Shown here: piece by piece, positions 1 through 9,198 of the stretch
Numbering within the stretch: the first letter of the stretch is position 1
How the letters are laid out: each line of letters starts with the position of its first letter
NCBI RefSeq assembly: GCF_017874235.1
Contig: NZ_JAGGLC010000003.1
Span: forward strand, 248,001-312,000
Direction of reading: 5' to 3'
From: Halolamina salifodinae
Lineage (GTDB): Archaea; Halobacteriota; Halobacteria; Halobacteriales; Haloferacaceae
Length of the DNA stretch: 64,000 nucleotides
Translations under genes and position numbers: made by a program
The notes under the pieces: model-generated
Seen by the model: only the letters and a program-made list of their open reading frames with translations
What the model was told of the DNA's origin: nothing
Databases searched by the model: none

Positions 1-507
1 GGTGGGGGCGCGGAGTCGCGCTCCAACGAGTACCTGGCTGACCTCCAGCCCCACATGTACGTGGAGATCCACCCGAACATGGCCGATGAGATGGGGATCG
101 ACGGCGGCGACCTCGTCGTCGTCTCCACCACCGACCGCGGGTCGGTGCTGGTCAAGTCCCGCGTCACCCCCCGACCCGGCCACGGGCCGGAGGAAGAGGA
201 GATCTTCCTTCCGTACCACTGGGGCGGCATCGCGAAAGGTGAGAGCCTACTCGAGAAGTACCCCGACGGCAACGAGCCGTTCGCCATCGGCGACTCGGTG
301 AACTTCATCACCTCGCGCGGGTACGACGTGGAGACCCAGATGCAGGAGACCAAGGCGGCGCTGGCGAAGGTCCGACCGGCCACCCAGGAGCTCGTCGACG
401 AGCTCAACATGGACATCGACCTCGACTCCTTCACGTTCCCACAGGACGAGGCCGGCTTCGGCCAGCAGAAGGACTTCGACACCCGCGACAACACGACGAC
501 TCAGTAA
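1..507 (+). CDS. Formate dehydrogenase-like molybdopterin oxidoreductase, C-terminal part
   Basis: Partial gene; the reading frame is open from the first base. The visible 168 residues look like the C-terminal molybdopterin-dinucleotide-binding beta-barrel of the DMSO-reductase/FdhA superfamily: HPNMADEMGIDGGDLVVV, a second strand pair VLVKSRVT, then LPYHWGG and a SVNFITS segment. This domain closes the cofactor pocket of the catalytic subunit. One base separates the stop from the Fe-S subunit, and a cytochrome b gene follows, so it should be the catalytic subunit of a membrane-linked formate dehydrogenase-type enzyme. The substrate is inferred from operon layout only; other molybdo-oxidoreductases share this domain. 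Confidence 0.8.
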   Translation, partial: GGGAESRSNEYLADLQPHMYVEIHPNMADEMGIDGGDLVVVSTTDRGSVLVKSRVTPRPGHGPEEEEIFLPYHWGGIAKGESLLEKYPDGNEPFAIGDSVNFITSRGYDVETQMQETKAALAKVRPATQELVDELNMDIDLDSFTFPQDEAGFGQQKDFDTRDNTTTQ

Positions 508-508
508 A

Positions 509-1213
509 ATGTCCACTAACGAAGCAGACACCGAAATGATGAGCCAAGGGGTGATGAGCACCGGCGACGACACGCGCATCTTCCCCGACGTGGCTGCGTG
601 TATCGACTGTGGCGGCTGCGTCGTCGCCTGTAACCGAACGTGGGACATGCCCCGCGACGAACAGCGCATCAGCATCTCCACGATGCTGGAAGGCGAGGAG
701 GGCGCGACGGAGGCCGCCGACGTCGGCGGAACGCGCCGGATCAACGACCCCTCCGGGGCAGTGGCCAACGGGCAGCAGCCCGGCGAGACCAGCGTCCCGA
801 TGCAGTGTTACCACTGCGACAACGCGCCGTGTGTGACGGTCTGTCCGGTCGACGCCCTCGTCAAGAAAGACGACGGGTTCGTCGACGTGCGCGACGACGT
901 CTGTATCGGCTGCCAGTACTGCCTCTCGGCCTGTCCGTTCGGCGCCCCGCAGTTCCCGGGCTCCAACGACGGCGCCGCGGAGATCTTCGGTACCGGCGGC
1001 ACGATGGACAAGTGTACGATGTGTCAGGACCGACAGGACGTGGGCAAGGGCCCCGCCTGTGCCGAGGAGTGTGCGACCGACGCCATCCTCGTTGGCTCGA
1101 CCGAGCAGATCGCCGACGAACTCGAGAAGCGTGACTCTGGAACGTTCTTCAACGACGAGGCGATGAAAGTCGTCTTCGGCGAGGACGAGGCCAAGGAGGC
1201 GTTCGGCGTATGA
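509..1213 (+). CDS. Fe-S electron-transfer subunit (FdhB-type ferredoxin, four cysteine clusters)
   Basis: A 234-residue electron-relay subunit. Four cysteine groups follow the pattern of DMSO-reductase-family beta subunits: CIDCGGCVVAC (about residue 31), CYHCDNAPCVTVCP (about 99), CIGCQYCLSACP (about 134) and CTMCQDRQDV...CAEEC (about 171), suggesting up to four [4Fe-4S] centres. It would pass electrons from the molybdenum subunit to the cytochrome b encoded two genes on. ATG is one base after the upstream stop, and the end overlaps the next gene by four bases, so translation is probably coupled. The acidic C-terminus is typical of halophiles. Confidence 0.88.
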   Translation: MSTNEADTEMMSQGVMSTGDDTRIFPDVAACIDCGGCVVACNRTWDMPRDEQRISISTMLEGEEGATEAADVGGTRRINDPSGAVANGQQPGETSVPMQCYHCDNAPCVTVCPVDALVKKDDGFVDVRDDVCIGCQYCLSACPFGAPQFPGSNDGAAEIFGTGGTMDKCTMCQDRQDVGKGPACAEECATDAILVGSTEQIADELEKRDSGTFFNDEAMKVVFGEDEAKEAFGV

Positions 1214-1602
1214 GCAACCCGACCGCAGAGAGCGGCGCCAGCAGCTACTCGGGGACCGTCGTCGCGGTCAACGCCGTGATCTCGGTGGTTGTCGCGCTCG
1301 GGCTGGTCTGGGTCGTCAACGGGTTCAACGTGTTCTACGAGCGCCTGGACCGCGTCTCGCCGACCGTCGAGGGCGGCGCGATCGGCAGCGCGTTCGTGAA
1401 GGGCAACGAGATGGAGCTTCTGGTGTTCATGGTCGAAGCGATCCACGTGATCGACGTGATCGCCGGCCTGGGGATCCTGTTGATCATGTTCATCCACTGG
1501 GGGGCGTTCCGTCGCATTGCCGGTCGGATGCGCCAGCCCGGCGACTCGCGAGCCGTGACCGACGGCGGCGAGGCCGCCGACGAGGGGGGTGAGACGCAAT
1601 GA
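1210..1602 (+). CDS. Small two-TM protein of the formate-dehydrogenase-like operon
   Basis: A 130-residue protein with two hydrophobic helices (about residues 17-40 and 73-95) and a charged, glycine-rich tail. It overlaps the Fe-S subunit gene by ATGA and the cytochrome b gene by four bases, so it is locked into the operon. I do not recognise a family. Position and topology suggest an accessory membrane subunit that helps anchor the Fe-S subunit to cytochrome b. That role is inference. Confidence 0.75.
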   Translation: MSNPTAESGASSYSGTVVAVNAVISVVVALGLVWVVNGFNVFYERLDRVSPTVEGGAIGSAFVKGNEMELLVFMVEAIHVIDVIAGLGILLIMFIHWGAFRRIAGRMRQPGDSRAVTDGGEAADEGGETQ

Positions 1603-2591
1603 CGAACCTCGACCACGGGAAGTTCACGCGCATGACGACAGTGTTCCACTCGCTGCTCGCCATGGACGTGTTCTTCCTGTTTTTCACGGGCTACGCCATC
1701 ATGTTCAACGACGAACTCTGGTGGATGCTCACCCTGATGGGCGGCTCGGGCTCCGTCGCGGCGCTCCACCGCGTGTTCGGCGTGGGGTTGCTCGCGCTGG
1801 TCACGTTCTGGGTGCTGATGATGGTAACCACCGACACCGGGCGTTCGAACTTCCGTGAGCTCATGCCGACGCCCGAAGACGCGAAGGCGTTCGTCCAGGA
1901 CATCCAGTTCGTGCTGGGCAACGCCGAGGAGCGCCACCCCAACGCCCGCCAGTTCGCCGGCGGCACCGCCGACGAGATCCCGCTGCTGAGCTACGTCGGC
2001 AAGGGCGTGATCTTCATCTTCGCGGCGGAGCTGACAATGCTGTCAGTCTCGGGGCTGCTCATCTGGAGCAAGGCTGGGCTGATGCAGTACTTCGCCACCC
2101 AGACGGCGGCGATGGCCTTCGTCGTCTTCCACGGCCTGCTCGGGGTCGTGATGATCATGGGTGTGATGTTCCACATCTTCGAGCACGGGTTCCACCCGGC
2201 GTTCTTCCCGGTGGAGACGAAGGCGTTCATCCCGCGCTCGATGATCCCCGAGGACCACGAGGACGACACCGAGGGGACCGGGATCGAGCAGCTCGAACTC
2301 TCGCCCGCGTGGGCGAGCGCGACCAACCTCGCCGGCGCGGCGACGGTGATCGGCATCGTCAGCGTGATGGTGGCCAGCATCTACGACACCGGCTTCCCGG
2401 TGTCGACGGAGCTGATCATCGGCGGCGGCCCGAGCAACCTGCTGTTGACGGTGGGCGTCAACATGGGCGTGCTCGTGCTGTTCCTCGGCATGGTGCTGTC
2501 GGTGTACGGCAACCTCGTGCGCATCCGCTGGGAACAGCGCATGCAGGAGGAGGCCGACGCCGAGAGCGTCGACGTCGAGACAGCCGACTGA
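1599..2591 (+). CDS. Cytochrome b subunit, formate dehydrogenase gamma-like
   Basis: A 330-residue polytopic membrane protein resembling the diheme cytochrome b (gamma) subunits of formate dehydrogenases and related oxidoreductases. It begins with a conserved-looking FHSLLAMDVFFLFFTGYAI helix, and later helices carry candidate heme-ligand histidines (LHRVFGVG; FHGLLGVVMIMGVMFH; EHGFHP). One more hydrophobic pair lies near the C-terminus, followed by an acidic tail. It overlaps the preceding small membrane gene by four bases and is the last gene of the operon. It would deliver electrons from the Fe-S subunit to the quinone pool. Confidence 0.85.
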   Translation: MTNLDHGKFTRMTTVFHSLLAMDVFFLFFTGYAIMFNDELWWMLTLMGGSGSVAALHRVFGVGLLALVTFWVLMMVTTDTGRSNFRELMPTPEDAKAFVQDIQFVLGNAEERHPNARQFAGGTADEIPLLSYVGKGVIFIFAAELTMLSVSGLLIWSKAGLMQYFATQTAAMAFVVFHGLLGVVMIMGVMFHIFEHGFHPAFFPVETKAFIPRSMIPEDHEDDTEGTGIEQLELSPAWASATNLAGAATVIGIVSVMVASIYDTGFPVSTELIIGGGPSNLLLTVGVNMGVLVLFLGMVLSVYGNLVRIRWEQRMQEEADAESVDVETAD

Positions 2592-2602
2592 GGCCGTTCG
2601 CG

Positions 2603-2642
2603 GTTTTTCGTTCTTTTTCGACCGGCCAGCGGCGCCGCTGGC
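2603..2642 (+). terminator. T-tracts plus perfect 18-base palindrome after the operon
   Basis: Two T-runs (2603-2607 and 2613-2617) start about 12 bases after the cytochrome b stop, which suits archaeal T-tract termination. An 18-base perfect palindrome of GCCAGCGGC and its complement follows at 2625-2642, between convergent genes. It may serve both strands. Confidence 0.5.
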
Positions 2643-2676
2643 ACGTCGATGATCGGCGAAAAAGCCACAGGCGGCG

Positions 2677-3075
2677 TTACGAGATGAGTTCCGCGCTCTC
2701 GGTGGAGAGCGAGACGGTCACGTCCTCGGTCGCGTGCTGCTGGATCTGGTCGATGTTCCGGGTCAGCACCTCGAGGACGTCCTCGGGTTCGGGGTAGACC
2801 AGCATGTTGCCGTCGTCGTCCTCCATCACCAGTTGGGTGTCCGACAGCTGGATCTGGCCGTCCTCGATGGAGGCGACGATGGCCTTCAGCGCCTCCGAGC
2901 CGCCGGGTTCGCCCTCCTTGACCTTCGTGATGTAGAGGCTGTCCATCCCGATCAGGTCCTTGTACTCCCGGACACGCTCCGCACAGCGAACCATGTCCTT
3001 GGTCACCGCCGTCTTCTCGGGGTTTCCGTGTTCGCCCTCGTAGCAGTGTTTGCAGACCCGCAGTTCCATTCGCAT
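2677..3075 (-). CDS. Conserved haloarchaeal protein of unknown function
   Basis: A 132-residue acidic soluble protein starting MRMELRVCKHCYEGEHGN. The early CKHC pair suggests half of a zinc site, but no second CxxC is visible. The middle (EALKAIVASIEDGQIQLSD) is helical, and the end (PEPEDVLEVLTRNIDQIQQ) is amphipathic. The start at 3075 is preferred to a longer frame because a TATA-like AT stretch (3098-3105) lies about 25 bases upstream, as in a leaderless haloarchaeal transcript. No function assigned. Confidence 0.65.
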   Translation of the reverse strand: MRMELRVCKHCYEGEHGNPEKTAVTKDMVRCAERVREYKDLIGMDSLYITKVKEGEPGGSEALKAIVASIEDGQIQLSDTQLVMEDDDGNMLVYPEPEDVLEVLTRNIDQIQQHATEDVTVSLSTESAELIS

Positions 3076-3165
3076 ACTCCCGCGTGGGGCGTGGCCGCGG
3101 ATATAGCTGTCCACCTCGGCCCGCCGTGCCGGGGAGTTATAGTGGAGGCGCTGCAACGCCCGCGT

Positions 3166-3345
3166 ATGGCTGGAGCACTACTCAACATGGGGTACGCCTG
3201 GGCGGCGGCGATTGTCGCAGTCCTCGGCGTCATCACGACGATGCTGGTCACCGACGACCCGGCAGGCAACAGTACGGCTTCGAACGTAACAGCGATCGCG
3301 GTCACCGTGTTCACCGTCGCCGTCGTGGCGTCGGTCGCGCTCTGA
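3166..3345 (+). CDS. Small two-TM membrane protein
   Basis: A 59-residue protein made almost wholly of two hydrophobic helices separated by a short polar loop (DDPAGNSTASN). The start at 3166 is supported by TTATAG at 3137-3142, the right distance for a leaderless transcript, diverging from the gene at 2677-3075. No family recognised; the size and topology match many small haloarchaeal membrane proteins. Confidence 0.6.
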   Translation: MAGALLNMGYAWAAAIVAVLGVITTMLVTDDPAGNSTASNVTAIAVTVFTVAVVASVAL

Positions 3346-3453
3346 GCGCGAGCACAGCGATTTTCGACGGGGCGATTTTCCACAGACGTGCAGCACCTGC
3401 CACCGAGATCTGTGAGTCCAGATTGGCGGGGAGCGACCCCACGAACCGGACGC

Positions 3454-6400
3454 TTAGGGCTCGCCGTTCCAGCGTCGCTCCGCCAGCCTGTCGAGCAGTT
3501 CCTGCACCTCCTCTTGGCCGGCCTCCACAGTCTGGGACTCCTGATGGGCCCCGACGGTCGTGACCGCCGCAGTCACGTCCGTCGGCCCCTGTCGCTCCAG
3601 CAGCCACGCGTACGTCGCGGCCTGTAGCTCGTAGCGCTCCTGTAGCTCCGGCTCCGGTGGTCGCAGGCCGATTTTGAGTTCGTCGACGTGCCAGTCCCCG
3701 CCCGCGTCGACCGAGACCACGTCCGCTCGGCCACCGACCTCGACCGCGAAGCCGTGGATCCGGACGACCGCGTCCAGTGGCTCCTCGACGAACCGACGCT
3801 CGCTCTCGGCGAGGCGTTCGTAGGCCGCCGAGTCGGCCAACTGCGGACAGAGCGTCCCAGAGAGGTAGCGCCGCAGTTCCTCGCGCTCCTCGGGCGCCAC
3901 GCCCCGAGCATGCCTGTCGACCGCGCGGTCCAGCGCTGCCGGGAGCGGCCCCGAACACTCACGGAGCGCTGCGGCGTCGACCCCCGCCGAGAGGGCCGTC
4001 GTGAACAGGTCGTGAGCCACGTCGCCGACCACCTCCGGGCCCATCGTCTCGAAGGAGAGCGGCACCGTCACCCCGTCTTGGTCGGCGTGCAGCGGCTGGC
4101 CGCTCAGGTGCGCGAGCACGCCCTCCTCGGGCGCCGCAGCGAGTTCGTAGACGGTGCTCGGGTTCACGAACCGCGGCGTCCAGCCGCGGTCGGGGACCGC
4201 AGGTGACTCCGGCGGCCCCTCGCCCAAGCCCTCCGACTCGACTGCCGTCGTGAGTTCTTCCGTGAGTCGGTTGACTGCGACAGTCAGGGGATCGTGATCC
4301 CCCGGCGTGTCGATGCTGTACTCACCGCGCCGGCGCTCGTCGAAGTCGAACGCCTCGCACAGCGTGTCGACCCAGCGGTCCCGCGGTGTCGGCGCCGAGC
4401 GGCGGTCCGGCAACGGAATCACCAGATGGTCCCGCGCCCGCGAGAGCGCGACGTACAGCAGGCGCCAGCGCTCGGCGCGCGCGGCCGCGACGGGCGGCCC
4501 CAGCGGCGGCGGGCCGGCGATCCGCGGCTGCTCGTCCTCCGCCCAGCGTTCGCTCGCCCAGCGCAGGCCGGCGTCGCCGTCACCAGGCGAGGCGTCCGGG
4601 TCGTAGGGACCGTTCGCGAGTACCGTCCCGTCCAGATTCGGGTAGTCGTCGCCCGTGTCGATGTTCGTCGGCGGCGCGAGCGCGACGTGGCTCCCGTGGG
4701 CGATCAACTGGTCGAGGTAGGCGCCGTAGCGGCCCAACCCCGTCCCGAGGTCCGCAACTGCGATCACGTCGTCCTCGTCGCCTTTCGCGCCGTGGATCGT
4801 GCGGAACGTCACGTCGGCCTCGGCGGCGGTCGGCAGGCTCGGCCCACCACGGGGGTTGCGCCGCGCGTGGTTCAGCGCGGCCGAGAGCTCCGCGAGCGAG
4901 TAGCTGTCCTCGCCCTCCCAGTCGCCGACGATGCCGACGAGGCGGTCCAGCACGGCCGAGTTGTCGTCAGACGGAGTCTGACTGCCCGAGGGACGCAGCC
5001 CCTCGACGTCGACGGCCGTGGCGCTCTGATCGAGCGGGTCGTCCGTGAGCGAGAGCGTCTCGATTACGTCGGCCACGATGTCGGCCCCAGCCGCTGCAAG
5101 GATCTCTGCCCGGCGCTCGGCCAAGTCGGCGAGTCCGTCGACCAGATCAGCCTCGGCGCCGCGCATCGCACCCGACTCAGCGACGGCGCTGATCGACCAG
5201 TCCGCACGCATCAGGCGGTCAACGAGCCCCGTGATCGGCAGGTCGTCGTCGTTCGTCAGGTCGAGGGTCGCCGACTGGCTGGTCGGCGCCTGGAGCCAGT
5301 CGACCACCGCACAGACGGCACCGACGAGCGGGTGGTCGAACAGCGCACGGCTGGTGTCCCGGACCGAGAGCCCAGCGTCCGCGAACGCGTCGACGTAGGT
5401 GTCCATGTGGGTCCGGCGGTGGAACAACACCGTGACGCCCGGTTTGTCCGCGTCTCCACCTTCGTTCCCGTCCTCCACTACGAACCGACCCTCCGCCAAC
5501 CCAGTCGCGACGCAGTCCGCTAGCGCCTCGGCCTCGCCGACGCCGTCCGTTGGATCGACCCAGGTCGGCGACCCGGGGCGGCCGTGCTCCGGGAACGCGG
5601 CGACGTGGACGCTCGGATCCGGTGTCGGGTCGCGAACAGCCGAGAGCAGGTCGTACTCCGTGATTTCGTCCCCGTCAGTGAAGTCGTCGATGGCATCCCG
5701 AGTGGGGTCCGTAAACACCGGCCCGAACACGGTGTCGATAGCTGCGGCGACCGCTGGCCGGGAGCGGTACGTCCGGGTCGCGGTCCGGCGCTCGTGGGTG
5801 TCCCAGTCGACGCCGAAGTAGCGCCCCTCGGTGGCCGCGGCGGCGAACAGGCTCGGCTGGGCGTTGCGCCAGGCGTAGATGCACTGCTCGCGGTCGCCCA
5901 CGAGCAGCACGCGCGTCTCGGCGTCGATCAGCGGCGCCAGCGCGTCGTGCTGGGCGCGGGAGACGTCCTGGGCCTCGTCGACGATCACCGTCGAGAGCCG
6001 GCCGGTCCAGCGCTCACGGAGGCGTTCCCGGAACGCGCTTTCGTAGGCCGGCTCCTCGAAGAACGTCGCGATCCAGTGGGCCACGTCGACGTGGGCGACG
6101 ACGCCCGCGCGCCGGCAGGCCTCGTCGTAGGCGTCGAGATAGGCCGGGAGCACCGTACAGAGCGCCTCGACGGCCTCGCCCCACGCGTCGTGGCAGTTCC
6201 GGTCGGCGCCGACGATAGCTTCCTGATTCCCTTCGCCTGCGGCGTCGAGGCCGCGTTCGACCGCGGCCCGCTCTTCGGCGCCGAAGAACCGTTCCGTGTC
6301 CCGGAGCACGTCCGCGAGCGAGTCCGGTGGGCCGTCGGGGTAGCTCCCGGAAACGACTGCAGTCAGGCGCTCCCGCAACTCTCCGACCGAGAGCCGACGC

Positions 6401-7023
6401 TCGCGGCAGGCGCTCCGGGCCGCCGCGAGCAGGTCGGCGGCGTCGGCGTCGTAGCGTCCGCCGGGGTAGGCGTCGTCGAGCGTCGAGAGCGGTTCGGAAA
6501 GCGCCGAAGTCTCGCGGACGACCTCGAGCGCGTCGCCGTGGACCTGTGCGAGGGCGGCGCTGTCGCCGGCTTCAGGGGTGCCGTCGAAGCCGACCTCTTC
6601 CGCGACGGCGTCGAACACCGAGCCCAGCACGCTGTCGATGGTGCCGACCCGGTCGCTCCCCCGGAGTGCGGTCCCCAGTTCAGCGGCCGTCTCCTTATCA
6701 AGCGAGACAGGCGCGTCCGGGTCCTCGACGAATCCCCGGAGTGCCGCCTCGACGCCCGGGAGGATGCTCGCGGCGTCGTCCCGGGAGAAGGAGGTGAGAC
6801 AGAGCGTCTCCGCCGGGCTGTCGCCCCCCGAGCGCGCCTTGCGCGCGAGGTCCTCGGCCGCGATGCTGTCGGCGGTGACCGATTTGCCCGCGCCCGGCCC
6901 GCAGTCGAGGACGAACAGCCCCGACTCCGCGGCGAAGAAGGCATCCCGGATCTCGGCCTGTGCGCCCTCAAGCCGGCGATAGCCGTCCACTCGCCCGCCG
7001 ATAGGCCGTTCCTTTTCAGTCAT
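3454..7023 (-). CDS. UvrD/Rep superfamily helicase-nuclease, AddA/RecB-like
   Basis: About 1189 residues. Near the N-terminus is the Walker A motif GPGAGKS, followed by superfamily-1 helicase motifs: VIVDEAQDVS (motif II), LVGDREQCIYAWRNA (motif III), TFRTIHGAKGDE (motif V-like) and LLYVALSRARDHLV (motif VI). The C-terminus carries a RecB-type PD-(D/E)XK nuclease signature: VSVDAGGDWHVDELK, then YELQAATYAWLL. It should unwind and degrade double-strand DNA ends during repair. The start chosen (MTEKERPIGG) places the P-loop near residue 43; an in-frame ATG at 7074 would overlap the upstream gene. It pairs with the AddB/RecC-like gene just upstream. Confidence 0.85.
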   Translation of the reverse strand: MTEKERPIGGRVDGYRRLEGAQAEIRDAFFAAESGLFVLDCGPGAGKSVTADSIAAEDLARKARSGGDSPAETLCLTSFSRDDAASILPGVEAALRGFVEDPDAPVSLDKETAAELGTALRGSDRVGTIDSVLGSVFDAVAEEVGFDGTPEAGDSAALAQVHGDALEVVRETSALSEPLSTLDDAYPGGRYDADAADLLAAARSACRERRLSVGELRERLTAVVSGSYPDGPPDSLADVLRDTERFFGAEERAAVERGLDAAGEGNQEAIVGADRNCHDAWGEAVEALCTVLPAYLDAYDEACRRAGVVAHVDVAHWIATFFEEPAYESAFRERLRERWTGRLSTVIVDEAQDVSRAQHDALAPLIDAETRVLLVGDREQCIYAWRNAQPSLFAAAATEGRYFGVDWDTHERRTATRTYRSRPAVAAAIDTVFGPVFTDPTRDAIDDFTDGDEITEYDLLSAVRDPTPDPSVHVAAFPEHGRPGSPTWVDPTDGVGEAEALADCVATGLAEGRFVVEDGNEGGDADKPGVTVLFHRRTHMDTYVDAFADAGLSVRDTSRALFDHPLVGAVCAVVDWLQAPTSQSATLDLTNDDDLPITGLVDRLMRADWSISAVAESGAMRGAEADLVDGLADLAERRAEILAAAGADIVADVIETLSLTDDPLDQSATAVDVEGLRPSGSQTPSDDNSAVLDRLVGIVGDWEGEDSYSLAELSAALNHARRNPRGGPSLPTAAEADVTFRTIHGAKGDEDDVIAVADLGTGLGRYGAYLDQLIAHGSHVALAPPTNIDTGDDYPNLDGTVLANGPYDPDASPGDGDAGLRWASERWAEDEQPRIAGPPPLGPPVAAARAERWRLLYVALSRARDHLVIPLPDRRSAPTPRDRWVDTLCEAFDFDERRRGEYSIDTPGDHDPLTVAVNRLTEELTTAVESEGLGEGPPESPAVPDRGWTPRFVNPSTVYELAAAPEEGVLAHLSGQPLHADQDGVTVPLSFETMGPEVVGDVAHDLFTTALSAGVDAAALRECSGPLPAALDRAVDRHARGVAPEEREELRRYLSGTLCPQLADSAAYERLAESERRFVEEPLDAVVRIHGFAVEVGGRADVVSVDAGGDWHVDELKIGLRPPEPELQERYELQAATYAWLLERQGPTDVTAAVTTVGAHQESQTVEAGQEEVQELLDRLAERRWNGEP

Positions 7024-7057
7024 CGCGAGCCACCCCCGTCGGCGGTGGCGGTTGTCA

Positions 7058-9076
7058 TCACCGTCCACCCCCATCGGCGGCGAGGGCGTCCGGGAGCGTC
7101 CCAGCCGTCAGGAGCGACTGCGCCGCCGACTCGTCGATGCGCTGGGTCGACACCAGATCCAGCAGCGCGGACCGCTCCATCGCGGTCCCTTCGCGGTCAC
7201 GGCGGTAGCGGGTGCAGGCCAGCGTCTCGCTCGCGGCGCTGAGGCCGGCGGCGAGGTGGTCGGCCTCGCGGGCGGCGGTCCACCGGCCGGGGACCGCCAG
7301 CCGACGAGCGGCAGCGCTGTCACCCGAAACGACGGCCTGCCGGAACGCCTCCGGGAAGACGCTCTCGACCCGGCGCGGCCAGACGCCGTCGACCAGCCCC
7401 ACTGCGACGACGTGGGGTACCTCGCGGAGCCACGCGTCGGTCGCGTCGATCACGTCGACAGCCGCCGCGTTGGCGTGCTCGCGGCGCCCCGGCCTGGTCG
7501 TGACCACGCGTTCGGCCAGATCGGCGACGGCCAGCCACGACCGCGGAACGTCGCCGGTGTCGAGCCACTCGCCGTACTTCGCGCGGGTGTCGGTGAGTAG
7601 CTCCTCGATCCGGGAGAGCGCCCGGGCGTAGCGTGAGGTCCGGGAGAGATCCGTGGCGTCGTCGGCGAACACCGCCGGGAGTGCCACCTCCCGGCCGGCC
7701 TCGATCACCGGCTCAAAGGTCCGGTGGAGCGCGCTCGGGTCGGGAGTCCCGGGCTGGTCGCGGGCCCAGCCGAGGAGCGTCCGGAGCGGTTCGGCGTCCG
7801 CGGTCGGGAGGGCACCATCGTCGACGGCCGCATCGAGATGGTCGGCCCACCCGGCGACCGAGCGCGCCGAATCGGCGTCGAGCGTCTGCCGAAGGGCACC
7901 GATCTCGACGGTCGGCAGTGGCCACGCTGTCGACTCCTCGCGCTTCGCGGCGGGTGGAACCCACCGGAACTCGAGCGGCGCGAGTAACCCATCGAGGTCG
8001 ACCGTATCGGCGCCCAACAGCTTACAGACCGCGTCGAACTGCCGGTACGGGATCGTTCGCTCGACCGGGAGCTGTGCCCAGACAGCGAGGCTGATCCCGT
8101 GGCGGCGGGCGGCACGGCGCAGGGGACGCTCGTACTCGGCGGCGTCGCGGGCCACGACCAGCATGTCGCTCGGCGACACGCCGCTCCGGAGGTGGCCGGC
8201 GACGACGACGGCCGCGAGCCGTGCCTCCGCCTCGGGGGTGTCGGCGACGAACTCCGCGGCGGAGAGGTCCGGAGCGACGCCGGCCCCGCCTTCGGCGTCG
8301 ATCTCCGAGCCGGTGAGTCGATGGCGCAGCCGGTCGACGATGGCCGGGCCGGTTCCTGGCCGGAGCGAGAGTGTCACGTCGACGCCCGCACTGGCTGCGG
8401 CGTCGAGTAGATCGAGTAGCGGCGCGTCGACGGCACTTACGCCGGCGACCGAAAGCCGTTCGACCGAGGGGAACGCCTCGCGCCAGAGATCCGGGTCGGT
8501 CTGGAGGCGTTCGGCGGCAGCGGGCAGGAGCGTTTCACGGGAGTGGACGGGGGCGACGCGCTCGGCGAGCCCCTGTTCCAGCGCGCGAACGCCGGCAATC
8601 ACGTCGGCAGTGTCCCGCGGAGCGACGCCCGGGAGCGACGATGCGACTGCCGAGAGCGCGTCGAGGCGACCCTCGGCCCAGCCGGTCATCTCGCCGACCC
8701 GGCTGTGGGCCGCGGCGATGGTCTCGGCGCGCGCGGTCAGATCGCTACCGAACGCGGCTCGAAGCCGGTCGTTCGCCTCGGTGTCGTGGTCGAGCAGCGT
8801 GTCGAGGTGTTTGAGCCGGTCGATCCGGTCGATAGTCTCGGTCTGGGTGCCTGCGGCGTCGAGCAGGTCGCCGGCGACGACTGTCGCGTCGATGAGTCGC
8901 AGGCTGCTTCTCGGGGCGGCCCGCTCGGCCAGCCGTCGCTTGAGGTTCCGTCGGTGGAGCCGTTCGGGGGTGACGACGAACTCGGTCGGAGTCGGCGCGC
9001 GCGCCGCCCGGTCGAGCAGCGCGTCGGCCTCGCCGACCGTCGCTCGGAACGTGCCCCTGTCGTGAGCGTCGGTCAT
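7058..9076 (-). CDS. AddB/RecC-like partner of the helicase-nuclease
   Basis: A 672-residue soluble protein with no intact Walker A motif. Its N-terminal pattern (FVVTPERLHRRNLKRRLAE, then a LIDATVVAGDLLDA segment) resembles the inactive-helicase half of AddB/RecC-type proteins. It lies directly upstream of the AddA-like gene, whose start is within about 35 bases, so the two are probably one operon and one heteromeric end-processing enzyme. I do not see a C-terminal Fe-S nuclease domain such as bacterial AddB carries, so it may be a structural or chi-scanning-like partner only. Family assignment rests on weak similarity plus context. Confidence 0.6.
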   Translation of the reverse strand: MTDAHDRGTFRATVGEADALLDRAARAPTPTEFVVTPERLHRRNLKRRLAERAAPRSSLRLIDATVVAGDLLDAAGTQTETIDRIDRLKHLDTLLDHDTEANDRLRAAFGSDLTARAETIAAAHSRVGEMTGWAEGRLDALSAVASSLPGVAPRDTADVIAGVRALEQGLAERVAPVHSRETLLPAAAERLQTDPDLWREAFPSVERLSVAGVSAVDAPLLDLLDAAASAGVDVTLSLRPGTGPAIVDRLRHRLTGSEIDAEGGAGVAPDLSAAEFVADTPEAEARLAAVVVAGHLRSGVSPSDMLVVARDAAEYERPLRRAARRHGISLAVWAQLPVERTIPYRQFDAVCKLLGADTVDLDGLLAPLEFRWVPPAAKREESTAWPLPTVEIGALRQTLDADSARSVAGWADHLDAAVDDGALPTADAEPLRTLLGWARDQPGTPDPSALHRTFEPVIEAGREVALPAVFADDATDLSRTSRYARALSRIEELLTDTRAKYGEWLDTGDVPRSWLAVADLAERVVTTRPGRREHANAAAVDVIDATDAWLREVPHVVAVGLVDGVWPRRVESVFPEAFRQAVVSGDSAAARRLAVPGRWTAAREADHLAAGLSAASETLACTRYRRDREGTAMERSALLDLVSTQRIDESAAQSLLTAGTLPDALAADGGGR

Positions 9077-9198
9077 GTGGGGAAGTGGATAGCTCGGAGG
9101 AGGGTCCGGACCGGGAAGAATCCGTGGGGCGGCGCCGCAGTCGCGGCAATCGGTTCCGGAAGCAGCCGGCGTATCGCCCGTCGGTGTGGACTCTCGGT

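Noticed and set aside
4294..9065. Several long plus-strand frames (409, 552 and 470 codons)
   Set aside because: Arg/Pro-rich shadow frames opposite the AddA/AddB-like genes with no domain pattern.
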